Positions 1-11,371 of a DNA stretch of 64,000 nucleotides are shown piece after piece. The translations under genes were made by a program, and so were the position numbers. The notes under the pieces were generated by a model, which had not been told where the DNA came from, searched no databases, and saw nothing but the letters and a program-made list of their open reading frames with translations. Position 1 is the first letter of the stretch. Each line of letters starts with the position of its first letter. The stretch lies in the NCBI GenBank assembly GCA_027627225.1, contig CM051024.1, positions 45,431,847-45,495,846 on the forward strand. Direction: 5' to 3'. Origin of the DNA: Congeria kusceri (lineage: Eukaryota > Mollusca > Bivalvia > Myida > Dreissenidae).

Positions 1-478
1 GTGAAGATTGGATGAAAAATGAAGTATCTATCCTGAATAATGTCCATTTTAAAATATTTTTCCGCAAACAAAAGGCAATAAATCTTGTGTTTCTGGTCCG
101 ATCTTGCTTATATTGTACCTCAACTGTAATCTCACAGTAACAGACAAACTGTGCAGGATTGGTGAAGAGTGGATGAAAAATAAAGTCTCTATCCTGAATA
201 ATGTCCATTTTTGTATATTTTGTAAAGGGTATTTTTGCATGAAAAAGGGGCAATAACTCAGGTGTTACTGGTGTGATCTGACCCAACAACACTCGCGTCC
301 GAGATTTTATTGCCATACACAAACTGTGCAAGTTAGGTCAAGATTGAATAAAAACGTAGTCTTTATCGCGATAACGGTCCAAATTGTTGACGGCATACGG
401 ACGACGGACGACGCCGGAGAGGTCCCCTATACCAATAGCTCACCACGTACTTCGTGCTCAGGTGCTCAGGTGAGCTAA
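1..478 (-). repeat. Dispersed tandem-module repeat (family A), reversed copy, with terminal hairpin
   Basis: Two to three degenerate units of about 160 bp read as the reverse complement of units at 47300-48030 and 50180-50720; shared words are the complements of 'ttatccaatcttaatcaa' and 'cttgcacagtttgtc'. The right end carries a purine-rich 'gacggacgacg' stretch and then an inverted repeat, AGCTCACC (437-444) against GGTGAGCT (469-476). The same end structure occurs at 26020-26053 and 49905-49935. The architecture resembles bivalve pearl or non-autonomous Helentron-like elements; that class assignment is inference. The left end runs off the window. Confidence 0.7.
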
Positions 479-480
479 TG

Positions 481-3400
481 GTTCAATTTTCGGATAACAC
501 ACTTAATAACAGAATAAAAGGGAAAGGAAAGACAGTTAGATTTGTATTATTCTATCAATGCTAAATTGCTGTTATGTCCTTCAGGTATCAATTGCAATGT
601 TTACATTTAGTAGTCTTTATGAGAAACCTAACGAAAGTAAAGAATTTATTATTTTAACATCGTTGTTCTTTATTGGTACCTCTAAAGTCTTTATTAATTA
701 TGTTAATCATTTTAATTGGTTATTTCATTTTAAATAAACTATTATGCTAGACTTTCCCATCTTGACACTATACTATTAATTTATAAAATATATTTAAACT
801 TACATAGTTTAAATTGGCTTTGTTAATAATTAGATTCATATTTTGCTATTTTCGTAATGAAATATACTCGTATACAAGGAAGTAATTTAAAGATATGTTT
901 TCTAATGCTTCTGTTATAAAATTTGTGTTATGTTCGTCACATTTATTGATGAATTGTATACAGTTAATACATGCAGTTTAATTATATAGGCAAATGTAGT
1001 TTTAAGGCCTCATTGTAAATCAGATTACCATTTTTAACTGTTATCATAACTCTGTATCAATGTTTACTCTTAATGAGATACCTTCGTAAAATAAAGAGAG
1101 TATTATAAAGAGAGTAAAATAAAGAGATTATTATTATTATTATTATTATTATAATTATTTAGTTGACTATTTCGATTCGATTTATAAGGTAAATTACCTT
1201 TTACAAGTGTATTTTACGTACTAATGAGTCATGTGTTGCACTATCGTTAATATTTATATTTGTTATCGTTAATGTCCATGTATTGGTTAATGTCGGCGTA
1301 CGTTTCTTATATCAATATAAATACCGGCAAGAACAATGACAAAATGGGTGATAATGTTTGACAAATAGAATAATACAACAGCAACCATGATGAAATGAGC
1401 AAGTAACGTTATTTATCTACACAAATGCCATAATGTTAATACACGGTTTAATGATGAATCATTTATAAATATATATATATAATAATCAAATCGAAATTGG
1501 TTTAGCATCGAATATCAAATCGAGTCATTCACAATTGATTGACCGATGAATGGAAAGAATCGTTGCAGCTCTACCTGAAAATATCATTGTCGACATACAT
1601 GTATTCTTTTCACCACAACGAGATTTATCTAGCCATAAATATTTTTACATATTAAGGTGCGTGCATGCTTCGAACAGAAATTTTCTAGTACATAAAGTTG
1701 CCAATCTCATTAAAATCATCTCCAGTTTGACGCTACTTTATTATCCGCTGACTAGATCTGATGATTTTGCTTTAGGGGTCACGTTCAGATGACTTCTCAG
1801 GAGCCAATAAAACTGTTGCCTTCAAAATGGTGTGGTATAGCTTTATATATAAAGCACAAATACTATGCAAGAAATTACCGTGGACTTTGGATGTTTACTC
1901 GCATAATGTACTTATGTATCCATTGTCATTCGCGTGAAAATTACCTGTACATGATTTATTCCCGATGATCAGCTGGAATGCATCACTTTTCAAAAACCAT
2001 GGCCAAACATTGCTGTGCAAAAGACCATTTCATTTGGCGCAGCAGAGATGATATTTTATTGTTCGGAAGGTAATTCGAACGTGACATGTTATACGATGTC
2101 TTCAGATCCTAAAAATGTTAGAATTTGATTTTAATGAGATTATACAGTTATTTGTTTATCATTCTGAATACTCGGAGGTTCCAAAGAAATATCTCCAGAA
2201 ATCAAACCTGGACGGTCTACAACTTAAAGGCATCAAATCTGTTTGAATTAAATACATGTCAAAAAAGGCGTGTTCAACATTATTTCCTCATCAAAACTTA
2301 TAACGCACCAAATGAAAGTAAATGAAAAGTGTTGTATTGTCTTTATTTATAAGAATTTCAGCTTAAAATGTCAACTATGATTATGCTGTTATACATGCAT
2401 GTGTTCATGCCAAAAATACGAAAGAATGTCGTGTTAACCATAGTGCAGCTGGAATTCTTCTAAATAAAGAAAATACAACATTATAACTTGTATTGAGTGT
2501 GTATGTACGTGTACCATATACATGGCTTACGCTCTGAAAATGGTTGACTTTTTTCGGATTAAGGAAATGTTATCAAAACTGTTGTAGACGATGGAGTGTA
2601 ACAATAAAAACCGTCGGTGATTTGTTCAATTGTTTAATGAACAAATAAAAATATTCCATCTCATTGGTTCTTTTCTATGACAATGCGGAGTGGGGTGGTT
2701 GTGGTGAATACATATTTTCAGATTTCCAAACACTTAACAGGACTAAAAATGTATTGAGTTCATTATTACACACCAAAACACACCAAAATATACTTCTTTA
2801 AGATTCAGCAGTCTTACAAATTTGAAATAGAAAGACAGATCGTTGTTTTGTCCCTTTTTATTCAAATTACTTATAACTTTATTAAAGACCTTACGGGCAA
2901 ATATTTCAAAGATATCAACATGTTGTATCGCTGCCGTTGAAATAAAAGAATCTGTTAAAATAAGAATGTAGTGAAAGTATATTGCCAATGCACAATAAAA
3001 ACAATTTAAAATGAAAGCAGGTAAACATATTTATATATTATACTCAATATATGTATATAAAAACCGCAATATAAGTTTACAGAATAATATTAGAAATAAA
3101 TATGTTTGTCATGAATGCCTTAAGCGGCGTGTTGTGTAAAGTAGCAGCGTGTACCATTGGTGAAATACGACTTTACACAACAAACTCGAATGATACAAGT
3201 TCTAAGAAGACCATACTAGTTACAAGTATTCTATATTTATTTCGTGTTATTGTGTGAAAAATATCAAGGTGCTCTAAGCACAATACAACTTTCAAACAAT
3301 ATTTTATTGAAATTTAAAGCCCTAAAAAAATTCCCCGACCCAAGAACATTTTATTGAGAAGGTCAGATATGTTGTTGTTTTTTTTTTTACGTTTTTTTCC

Positions 3401-4690
3401 AATAAGTAAATGTTTTTTAATAAATAAGTGTTTTGTATTGATAGCATCCACTTCAAAACAATGTTTTATGATCATTGAGACATTTAAAATATTAGTTCAG
3501 ATTTAGAATCTTGAAATTGACCATTCTCCAAATAAAAGAAAATTAAAAAAAAATTATTCCCTTCCTACCTACCCTAATTTTGTTAATTAATGTAACCTGA
3601 AACAAGCATAATTTGTTGACGCCTGAGCGAGGTCAATAGGTTAGGATTAGAATGTAAACGATTCTTATCGGCTCCCAGACCGAAAACATTACAAGATCAC
3701 CGAGAACGTTGTTTTGCTTTGAATAACATTCTGCTTTACTTATCAATCTTTCCGCGATTGATCCCATAATTTGCACTTAGATCTTATATAGTTAGCGGTG
3801 AAGTATCCGACCTTTTTTATTTTTCCAAACATTTTATGTTCTTATCCCATTCATTATAACACTGATTAGCAGGATACTGGATATTCAAAATAGCACTTCT
3901 TTTGTTCGCGTAGGTCTAGATGCGTTCAGATGGTAGCTTTAGACCATCGGCTCTTCAGTTGCGGTACATAAGCGAACAACTTAAAATAATGCCACTGAAA
4001 ATGCTGCCATATAAAAAACATAATATCGCGCAACAAAAACAATAAAGTCCTGCACCGGAATCAAGAAATCCGTAAACTATATTCAAAGGAAAGAATATAA
4101 AAGGTTTCTGTAAAAATAAATATAGATTTATCCAATGTAGCAAACCAATTAAGACTTGAAATTGTGGCGTGAAAAAGCAACGTATGAAAATAAAATAGAT
4201 ACGTGAATTAAGGTATCCCCTTTAAGAAGCAGTTAAATACTTTACTAAAACATCAAATTATCATAATTGGCACTTTTACTGAAAATAATTTACATGTATA
4301 TATAAATCGGGTGACAGTTTAAGAGCGTGTAAACCTTTTAATGTGCATACCTGTATTTTCACATGTCATCTTAAAAAATAAAAATCAATAAATATAAAGT
4401 GAGACAAGTCAAGCGTTTGTCATTGCACATATTAAACAAGTAGATTTCTAGGAAAGTTATACACGATTTTTATCGATTGCATTTTTATTTCCAAACGAGG
4501 TACATACTTTGGACACCTTTTAATTGAAATATATTAAATACATTTCTAGCTAATAATACTGCATATATATTTCATATTGTGAACTCAAATAATATATATT
4601 TGACATATCACACAAATAAATAACAACATTTAATAAACTTATGAATATAACAAAATGTACATTTAAGCAAAAGCTTGAAACATCAACCAA
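481..4690. other. Intergenic AT-rich sequence, no supported gene
   Basis: Only short chance ORFs (up to about 80 codons), without domain signatures or splice context. A short (ATT)n run at 1127-1151 follows 'aataaagag', which looks like the 3' tail of a plus-strand LINE, but I could not recognise a coding part upstream. A T/A-rich stretch at 3370-3560 is low complexity. Confidence 0.5.
1127..1151 (+). repeat. (ATT)n microsatellite, possible LINE 3' tail
   Basis: About eight ATT units directly after AATAAAGAG. A similar (AAT)n array lies against the 3' end of the LINE fragment at 21150-22130, so this could mark the tail of a 5'-truncated LINE. That is inference only. Confidence 0.4.
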
Positions 4691-4696
4691 AGCAAT

Positions 4697-4893
4697 TCAA
4701 TCCATATAAATTCTGATATTTCTTTCAATTGTCGCCCTGCAAATCGCGCATTTTCTCAGTGCGCTCGAGCATTTCACGCTCGTGACCATATGACCACAGG
4801 GCAGGAAGACCACGCATGCGTCACTATCCATGCACACTTTGCACACCAAATGCTGCTTCAGTTTCTGGTTTTCATCCAGAATGATACTGATAT
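4697..4893 (-). CDS. IAP copy A exon 5: C-terminal RING, one zinc ligand replaced
   Basis: The acceptor TTATTTTCAG is followed by 65 codons and TGA at 4699-4697. A short coiled lead-in (DENQKLKQH) precedes the RING: CKVC, LPCGHMV, then KC, RKC and AIC, with the IAP-type C-terminal tail RNIRIYMD. In canonical IAP RINGs the fourth residue after His is Cys; here it is Ser (AGC), so one of eight zinc ligands is missing. In copy B that Cys is present but two others are lost. Ligase activity would probably be impaired, but the rest of the domain is well kept. Confidence 0.85.
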
Positions 4894-5450
4894 CTGAAAA
4901 TAATATGGAAAATTTTGTATATAAATGAATTCAGAAAGAGTATTACGAATTTAATATATTGTATTACACCCTCAACAAATCACAAACACAATATTGGCTT
5001 CTAAATTGTTACAAACATGCATTATTTTTCAGTTCAGATAAATAATTGGTTAATGTCCTTTTATAAGCTCAATATTATCACAAGATATCTTGAATTTGGC
5101 TATTAAAAGACTCGTGATATTATTCTACCGATCAAAAATTTACATTTCGCAAAATTGCCATTTGGAAGTCTATAATTATATTGAAAACGATAACACGCTA
5201 ATTAATTATCAAGGACACAACTGAAATAAGCTTTCGGGCGTACATGGGCTATCCTAGGTTACTATGCACTTTCATTAAAAATTCGCCTATTTAACTTAAC
5301 CTCACATTCATTGATTCAAACAAATGATATTTTGCTTTGAAATAGTTGTTCCTTTAGCATATTCAATTGTAGTTGAGTAAATTCAAGTGTTATTTCATTT
5401 TATTGTTTAAAAAACACACGTTAATTATATCGATGTTCTTATATAAGAAT

Positions 5451-5810
5451 CTACCTACCTACCTACCAACCTACCTAGCTACCTAGCTACCTAGCTACCT
5501 ACCTACCTACCTACCTACCTACCCACCTACCTACCTACCTACCTACCTACCTACCTACCTACCTACCCAACCACCCACCCACCCACCAAAAACCCACCCA
5601 CCCACCCACCCGCCCGCCCGCCCACCCACCCACCCAAACACCCATACCCCCACCCACCCACCTACCTACCTACCTACCTACCTACCTACCTACCTACCTA
5701 CCTACCTACCTACCTACCTACCTACCTACCTACCTACCTACCTACCTACCTACCTACCTACCTACCTACCTACCTACCTACATGCATACCTACCTACCTA
5801 CCTACCTACT
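5451..5810. repeat. (TACC)n / (ACCC)n microsatellite
   Basis: About 360 bp of CCTA repeats with a central CCCA/CCCG-rich segment (about 5570-5660). It lies in the last intron of IAP copy A, close to the donor of exon 4. Confidence 0.95.
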
Positions 5811-5864
5811 ATAAGTTCGCAAATATAAAAAGGTTTACTGATATTGGTACTTCATTATACCAAC

Positions 5865-6047
5865 CTGTGTTTTCAGTGCTGGCAACACCGTCCGTGATTT
5901 CGTTAGATGTCTTCTTTTTCTGCTTTTGCTTTATAGGCCTCGCTGCTTCGCTGCCATCTGTAGACCTCTCTGGGGTTATGACAGATGGGTCTGCTTGCTG
6001 ACTAGCTAGTAGATATTCTATTAATTCTTCGGGCTCCACTCTGTACC
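5865..6047 (-). CDS. IAP copy A exon 4: last UBA helix and polar linker
   Basis: 183 bases between an AG acceptor (GTCTCCAG) and the donor ACAG|GTTGGT. Two leading bases complete the codon begun in exon 3, giving NSKGYRVEPEELIEYLLASQ, a typical third UBA helix. A lysine-rich and Ser/Thr-rich linker of about 40 residues follows. The exon ends in phase 1 and joins the RING exon in frame (ENT-D-ISII). Only about 55 bases of intron separate its donor from a long TACC microsatellite. Confidence 0.7.
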
Positions 6048-6452
6048 CTGGAGACAATTTTGTATTATTTGAACTGCACCGATATTAGTTTGTTCAGTGG
6101 GGAATGCTTTGCACATCCATTTGCACCACATTCTATATCATTATTTTCGATCCAATAAGCAATTGAAGGCGGTGATTCCATTTCGTTGTGTTTTTTTGTG
6201 TTTTCCGTATTGCATATGTTGTTAAGGTAACATGTCACTAGCCTTAAACAGCAGACATTGAGCTGATGAAACGGAATCATGTATCTACTGCTGATGCAGA
6301 TGAAGTAATACATCTGTATATTAAATTCACAGGCTCAATGTAAACATATGTTTGTTTTTGTTTTAGCATTTAGAAATGAATAAGTCAATCTGCAAATGTT
6401 CTGACTTCGTTCAACAGAATCTCGCAATTTCAGTCACGTTAAAAAATAATAC

Positions 6453-6552
6453 CTTTAGAATTATTTCTTCGAAGCTGACCCAGAGCGATAATTACATGCT
6501 CTTTGTTAAAGCCCATGTCTGCAACCTAGTCAACCATCGAGAAATCATGCAT
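6453..6552 (-). pseudogene. IAP copy A exon 3: UBA domain N-terminal part with internal stop
   Basis: One hundred bases bounded by CTGTCTAG acceptor and AAAG|GTATTA donor, phase 0 to phase 1, matching both neighbours. It reads MHDFSMVD-stop-VADMGFNKEHVIIALGQL..., with the MGF loop of ubiquitin-associated domains. TAG at 6528-6526 terminates the frame. The equivalent exon in copy B (22222-22351) reads IKTCVDMGFERELVLLALRN. In IAP proteins this domain binds ubiquitin chains. A single substitution could explain the stop; a sequencing error cannot be excluded. Confidence 0.65.
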
Positions 6553-6910
6553 CTAGACAGTCGCTGTGTCCGATGATGGAGCTTTTGGGTTGGCTCTATG
6601 TCTGGAAAACGTCTGCGTTTCAGTATATCGTTATTCTTTTGGCTGTGAATATATCCACTTGTGTTACTCTGGTATATTTAGCATGAATTTTCATAAATTA
6701 TACTAGCTATAAGTTGTGATATTACACTTAACAACACAACATGAAAAAGTGACGACTGTATGCGTCTTAACAATAAACATGTTATGACCATGATGTTGTT
6801 CATCGTATATTATTTGCTGTTATAAAAAAAAACATACCGAGATAAAACAAAATGCCGCCAAACTATTTTATTATTACTACGAGAGATTTCCGTGTGAAAA
6901 GTTTCCTCAC

Positions 6911-7090
6911 CTGAAGTGTCCTATGGCTTGGTGCAATGTCTAGACCTCGTTCAAAAGCTCGGCTCATGCGAACCATGTCAATGAACTCCTGGCCCCTGCA
7001 CTGCCTGACGTACTCGCAGTAAGGGAACCAGTGCGCATGTTCCATCCAGGGGTCGTCCCCTTGCTGACACCTCCGCATGCCCCAAGAATA
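6911..7090 (-). pseudogene. IAP copy A exon 2: C-terminal half of BIR2, 5' part defective
   Basis: The frame GDDPWMEHAHWFPYC...VRQCRGQEFIDMVRMS is the conserved second half of a BIR domain and keeps the His and last Cys ligands. The exon ends at CTTCAG|GTGAGG in phase 0. The 5' side is abnormal. Copy B has a phase-matched acceptor followed by RCFQCGG; here the corresponding CxxC segment is absent, TAA occurs in frame just upstream, and no AG acceptor fits the phase 1 donor of exon 1. The 5' boundary given is approximate. A small deletion or replacement seems likely. Confidence 0.65.
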
Positions 7091-7268
7091 TTATAAAGGT
7101 ATGTTTTTATAGTATAAATATGCATGAAATATGTTTATTGAACACAACAGTGAAATCTTATGCTATATATCGACATTTTTATTAAATTCATATAACTGTA
7201 TAGAGTATTCGTAGAATATTGCTCTCAAATTCCTGTAATATTTTGCAATACATTTCTTATTAACGTAC

Positions 7269-7827
7269 CTGTATAGTAAAGCCCTGCGTCCACCAGGCTA
7301 TTTATCGACACAGCATGTGAGAAGGCCCAGTTTAGGTAGGTTGACATGCGATCATCTCGGCTGGCCAGGTCTGGATGCCTCGCACTTCCGATGAGAGTGT
7401 CATCCATATAAGACCTTTCTTCTTGCGGTGTTTCTGTTCCATGTCTTTGCCCTTGTTCAGAAAGTTGATGATCATTCTTTTTGGCCTTATGTTCGGTGAC
7501 AGGTGTTTCGTCGCTTGTTTTAATGGTAACGTTTTCTTCACCGCCGATTGCACAACTGGCTTCTTCAGTTCTAGTAGATGCACTGTGTTTCTCGTCTTTC
7601 CCATTTGCAAAATCACAATTCGGAGATAACCTAAAGTGGACATCCTTTACTGACTCATCCTCTTCCCACGTTCTAATTTTAAGCCCACAACTAAAACATT
7701 CGCTGACATTCTTCTCTAGGTTAAAGTAAAATCCATGCTTTGCTAATATTGTTTCGAAAATATGTTTACACTGTGCATTATTGGGACATTTTCCATACGT
7801 TTTATATCTGTCCCATTCATCCGCCAT
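7269..7827 (-). CDS. IAP copy A exon 1: BIR1 plus N-terminal half of BIR2
   Basis: The start is ATG at 7827-7825 in the context AAAATGGCGG, giving MADEWDRY...; an upstream GTG also keeps the frame open but is not a likely start. There are 186 codons plus one base. BIR1 spans about residues 4-70 and has the full zinc-ligand pattern C-x2-C-x16-H-x6-C (CFSC, then H, then C). A polar, low-complexity linker follows. The exon ends with RDDRMSTYL...LVDAGLYYTG, the opening of a second BIR, and stops at a GT donor (ACAG|GTACGT) in phase 1. Copy B uses the same junction. BIR1 looks intact and diverges from BIR2, as expected for a two-BIR IAP. Without later exons the product would lack UBA and RING. Confidence 0.8.
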
Positions 7828-7833
7828 TTTCAC

Positions 7834-8390
7834 GTTAGCAACATAACGACTTGCTGCCCCTGTCTTTGTATGTATCTAATGTATTTTGTGTCGAGGTACA
7901 GCACGCGGTGTCCTGCACATCTGGCGAAAACTAACTTTGCCATAAATGTTTGTTTAAGATATTTAATTGGGAACGATTGCTAAAATAACTTTTTTCTGTG
8001 TCTTGCTTTAAGCTGTCCTGAGTTTGGATTGACTTTGATTTTAACTAAAAAAGCACTAGCAATAAAATAATCCAGTTTAAATTCGTTTTAATGACATCCA
8101 AACAATGGCTTTTGGTCTTGAAGTCTCTGGTGTTCGGTTGAAGCTCCATTTCTTTTTCCGAGTGGTTGACGAGAACATATCGTCTAAAACTATGAACTAC
8201 CTTCAAAGAAACTAATTCAATGCTTCCAACTTTTCAAAATAGATGAAGCAATTCGGTTCCACATGATGATGTGACCAGTGCTCTATTACGTATCGACATC
8301 ATGGACATCATGGACATACGTTCACTATTACAATCCGTATGAAAAAGGATGCACTCATTGGATGGTTGCTCATTATGTATGATCACTTTA
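7834..8390. other. Upstream flank of IAP copy A, no gene seen
   Basis: This is the 5' side of the minus-strand IAP copy A, where its promoter and 5' UTR should lie. I see no clear TATA element or upstream coding exon. Confidence 0.4.
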
Positions 8391-8394
8391 CAAG

Positions 8395-9340
8395 ATGGAT
8401 GAAGATAAATTGTTAAATGAATACTTTATAGAAGCTTGTGATATTTTGGCTGGGTATATCACAACGATTTTCAATATAATCTTTAACACTTGGAATTTCC
8501 CTGTTGGACCAAACGAATTACAATCCCCCTACATAAGAAGGGTGACAAATCAGACGTTAATTATTATACAGATATCACATTGTTAAGCAATTTTGCAAAG
8601 TTATTTACATGTGCACTAAACCAAAGAATATCAATATGGTGCGAAAGTAATGATGTTACTTCTGACGCTCAGTTTGGTTTAAGAAAATGCAGATCAACTA
8701 TAAATGCAGTGTTTGTCACTCATTCAGTTATTCAAAAATATGTTAATATGAATAAACGTTTGTATTGTTGTTTTATTGATATGATCTTTGCTTCGATTCT
8801 ATATATTCAAACGCACTATGGATGAAGTTATACAAGTCCAATTTGGATGGTAATATGTTACGTATTATACACAGCATGTATCAATCTGTCAAATCGTGTG
8901 TAAAGCATTTTAATACCTATTCAGATTACTTTAATAGGTTTAAGACAGTGGGAGAATTAATGTCACCGATATTATTTTTACTTTTCGTAGATGATTTAGA
9001 AATGTTTCTGCAAAATAGACATAGTGCTGGAATTAATCTACAAGATATATGCTTGATGTTATTGCTTTTTTGCAGTTGACATGGTTGTAATTGGTGAAAC
9101 GCCTGAAGATTTACAAATGTCGATATGAATATTGAGGTACATGGGGCTTACAAGTCAATATAGCAAAAACCAAGATTGTTGTTTTCCGATGTTATTAATG
9201 ATTTTATCTACCTAGTCGTAACACTGAATTATACTGGAGATTTTAATCATAATACTTATACTTTACGTGGTAAAGGTTTATTTTCGGAAATATTTAGATG
9301 CATGCCAAGTCCACTATTATTTAAAGTCCTCACATAATAA
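8395..9340 (+). mobile_element. Degenerate LINE reverse-transcriptase fragment
   Basis: Several overlapping frames join into a reverse-transcriptase core. PLHKKGD (about 8520) is followed by a YTDITLLS block matching NYRGITLLS, then DAQFGLRKCRSTINAVF, CCFIDM (motif A, catalytic region decayed), and ELMSPILFLLFVDDLE. A remnant LLFAVDMVVIGETPED near 9065-9110 is motif C, FADD changed to FAVD. Frameshifts occur near 8585, 8820 and 9075. It looks 5'- and 3'-truncated and dead. The block style suits RTE/L1-like lineages rather than the CR1-like element at 38-42 kb. Confidence 0.75.
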
Positions 9341-9710
9341 TGCCTTAGGGGCGGCGGGACTCTAACATTGAATCAACATCAACAGCCTGCCAGTCTGGCC
9401 TAGAGACTGAAGGCTAAACGAGTTAGATCCGAAATAAGTGTGCCATTCATTTTTTTTCATAAACGACACTATATTTCTATTATATTTCTTTGACAGTAGT
9501 GTTATTTCGCGTGTTAATATTTAATATATATATATGTTTAATGATGTATGATAAAAAAATGATTTTTTGACTCATGTTTATAACTTTGATAAAGATACAC
9601 ATTGAAAACTTAAGAAAAACAGCATCTTGACAATTCGGTTTGAGGTTATTTTTATCAACGTGTATTTAACATTTTACAAATGAGCGGAAAGTTTTGAAAA
9701 CGTAATATTC
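9341..9710. other. Spacer with no recognised feature
   Basis: AT-rich sequence between the LINE fragment and the inverted-repeat element, with no supported ORF. Confidence 0.4.
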
Positions 9711-11250
9711 CATTAGGGTAAAGTGATCGTGAGTCAGACAGTGTTCTCAGTTTCGAAGGATTCGAGCTATATTTAGAACTGAGAGAGGTTTTCCCCGAAC
9801 TGGTACCCAGCCTGGTATACCAACTACGCATTTTGACCGGTTTCGCGCGGAAACCGGCATATATATAAACTATAAATCAATTGCGAGTCGGACGATATTG
9901 ATATTAAGTCGGACAGTGAGATAGATCAGTGTAAATGACCATGAATTGGATGTTTTTCATTATGCTTCATTCCAATTATGTAAATAATTATGTGTTTTAA
10001 TTATTCGCTTTAATAAATGATTTATAATATAAGTAATTAGATGATTTAGATGTACTTTAATCGTAAAAAGAACTAAAATACACATGTTGTGCTAGGAGGG
10101 TTATCATGTTTCGCTAAGTGAGCCTTTATTTATCCTTGCGATAATTAGCAACGAATATGAATTGTTCAACTATTGAAGGTTTGAAATATGAATATCGGAT
10201 TTTGAAATATGAATATTGGATTTTTGTAAGCGAAAACAAATGTAATTAAATTTGAAATTCAAATTACATTTACCTAATTACAACCCCAGAAGAATATATG
10301 GGACCCATATGGGTCCAGTACAGGTTTCCATGTGTGTCCTGCAGGGCATGCCAAGCCATATGGGCCATTTGGGTCCCAAATGGGTTGCGATAGGTCACAC
10401 TTCTGGTTCTCGTAATCACGATAGGTTAGCTGGCAGCCATCGGCAGATCACTTCGGAGTGATATTACGAATATGGAACATAAAACTCGCACCACGGCGTA
10501 TATATTCCGTTACCTACCGGGCTTACGGCATTACCCATAAACTGCTACACTACATATAGGCGCCGAAAACACCAACACGCATATAGCAGTTAATTATTTG
10601 AAGCTAAGCTCTACATAGGCCGTCAGAACTGAATATTTCTAGACACATTTGAAATTTGCTAGAAGGTAGCAGGGTCCTTGATCTATATATAGTACGCCCG
10701 TTTCTTCCAAGGTGTCATTGCGGCGAAGGTAACATCGACGCCGACAGAGCCTATGTCTTTGTAGTCTCTAACCGCAATACAACAACATTTTGTGTTGTAT
10801 GCACAAGTTGACCCTAGTCAATTTGCACGTTACCAAGACACTAGAATTCATGCAAACAACTGTCATACTTTAACATTTCTATAACTATCACCGTTTTAAA
10901 GGAATAATGTAAAACATAGCCAGGTACTAAGTAAGGTTTTAAAATACGTTAACGTAATTGGAGTGGTACTTGACATCTATCTATACCTGTAAGCCCTGGA
11001 AAAAAACTCTTCCTTTGCTAGCGGTTTCGATTTAAATTAAAGCGCCCTTGAAGCTATTTATTGCAACGGCAATTGGGAATACCAGAAAAGACGTCACAAC
11101 AAATAAAACGATTGATCTGATTTGCTGAAAAGTTTATTTCGGTTAAATTACACTTGTCTTCATACGGAAGAGGATATTGTCGGCAAACAAGCGGTGTCAA
11201 AACTGTCCGACTCTATATCGTGTCCGAATCAAGATTAGTTTACCCTAATG
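9711..11250. mobile_element. Candidate non-autonomous DNA transposon with terminal inverted repeats
   Basis: Both ends begin CATTAGGGTAAA (9711-9722 on plus; 11250-11239 on minus), and similarity continues for about 20 more bases (GTGAGTCAGACAG against TTGATTCGGACAC). A subterminal word AGTCGGACA recurs inward near both ends (about 9890-9925 and 11205-11215, inverted). The interior has no transposase ORF. It holds a CATATGGG-rich block at 10285-10395 that includes the perfect palindrome GGACCCATATGGGTCC. I see no convincing target-site duplication. Superfamily unknown. Confidence 0.6.
10285..10395. repeat. Palindromic CCATATGGG-rich block
   Basis: Contains a perfect 16-bp palindrome, GGACCCATATGGGTCC, then GGGCCATTTGGGTCCC and further partial repeats of the motif. 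It sits inside the inverted-repeat element. A short ORF crosses it but has no support. Confidence 0.6.
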
Positions 11251-11371
11251 TTTCCGCATAAAACTAATGTTTGGAGGTTTATTTGTAGCGACAAACCTCG
11301 TCTCATATATAAATAGATTGTGGAAAACCAATATTGCTAAATGAACAGTCGATTTAAACATACGTTTCTAC

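Larger units (their letters stand above)
4697..7827 (-). pseudogene. IAP family gene copy A (BIR-BIR-UBA-RING), five exons, probably non-functional
   Basis: IAP proteins bind caspases or signalling partners through BIR domains and act as ubiquitin ligases through a C-terminal RING. Exons on the minus strand are 7827-7269 (BIR1 and first half of BIR2), about 7090-6911 (second half of BIR2), 6552-6453 (first part of UBA), 6047-5865 (last UBA helix and linker) and 4893-4697 (RING and stop). Phases agree at three junctions: BIR2/UBA, UBA/linker and linker/RING. Lesions: the BIR2 exon lacks a usable acceptor and the CxxC zinc-ligand segment; TAG at 6528-6526 interrupts UBA; one RING cysteine is Ser. 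A TACC microsatellite fills most of the last intron. The first exon is fully open with a good ATG context, so a short BIR1 protein could still be made. Copy B at 19691-24201 has the same exon order. Confidence 0.8.

Noticed and set aside
3955..4143. Hydrophobic 62-codon minus-strand ORF
   Set aside because: AT-rich chance ORF without context; hydrophobic content is expected from T-rich codons.
5451..5810. CRISPR-like or coding repeat
   Set aside because: It is a simple tetranucleotide array without spacers.
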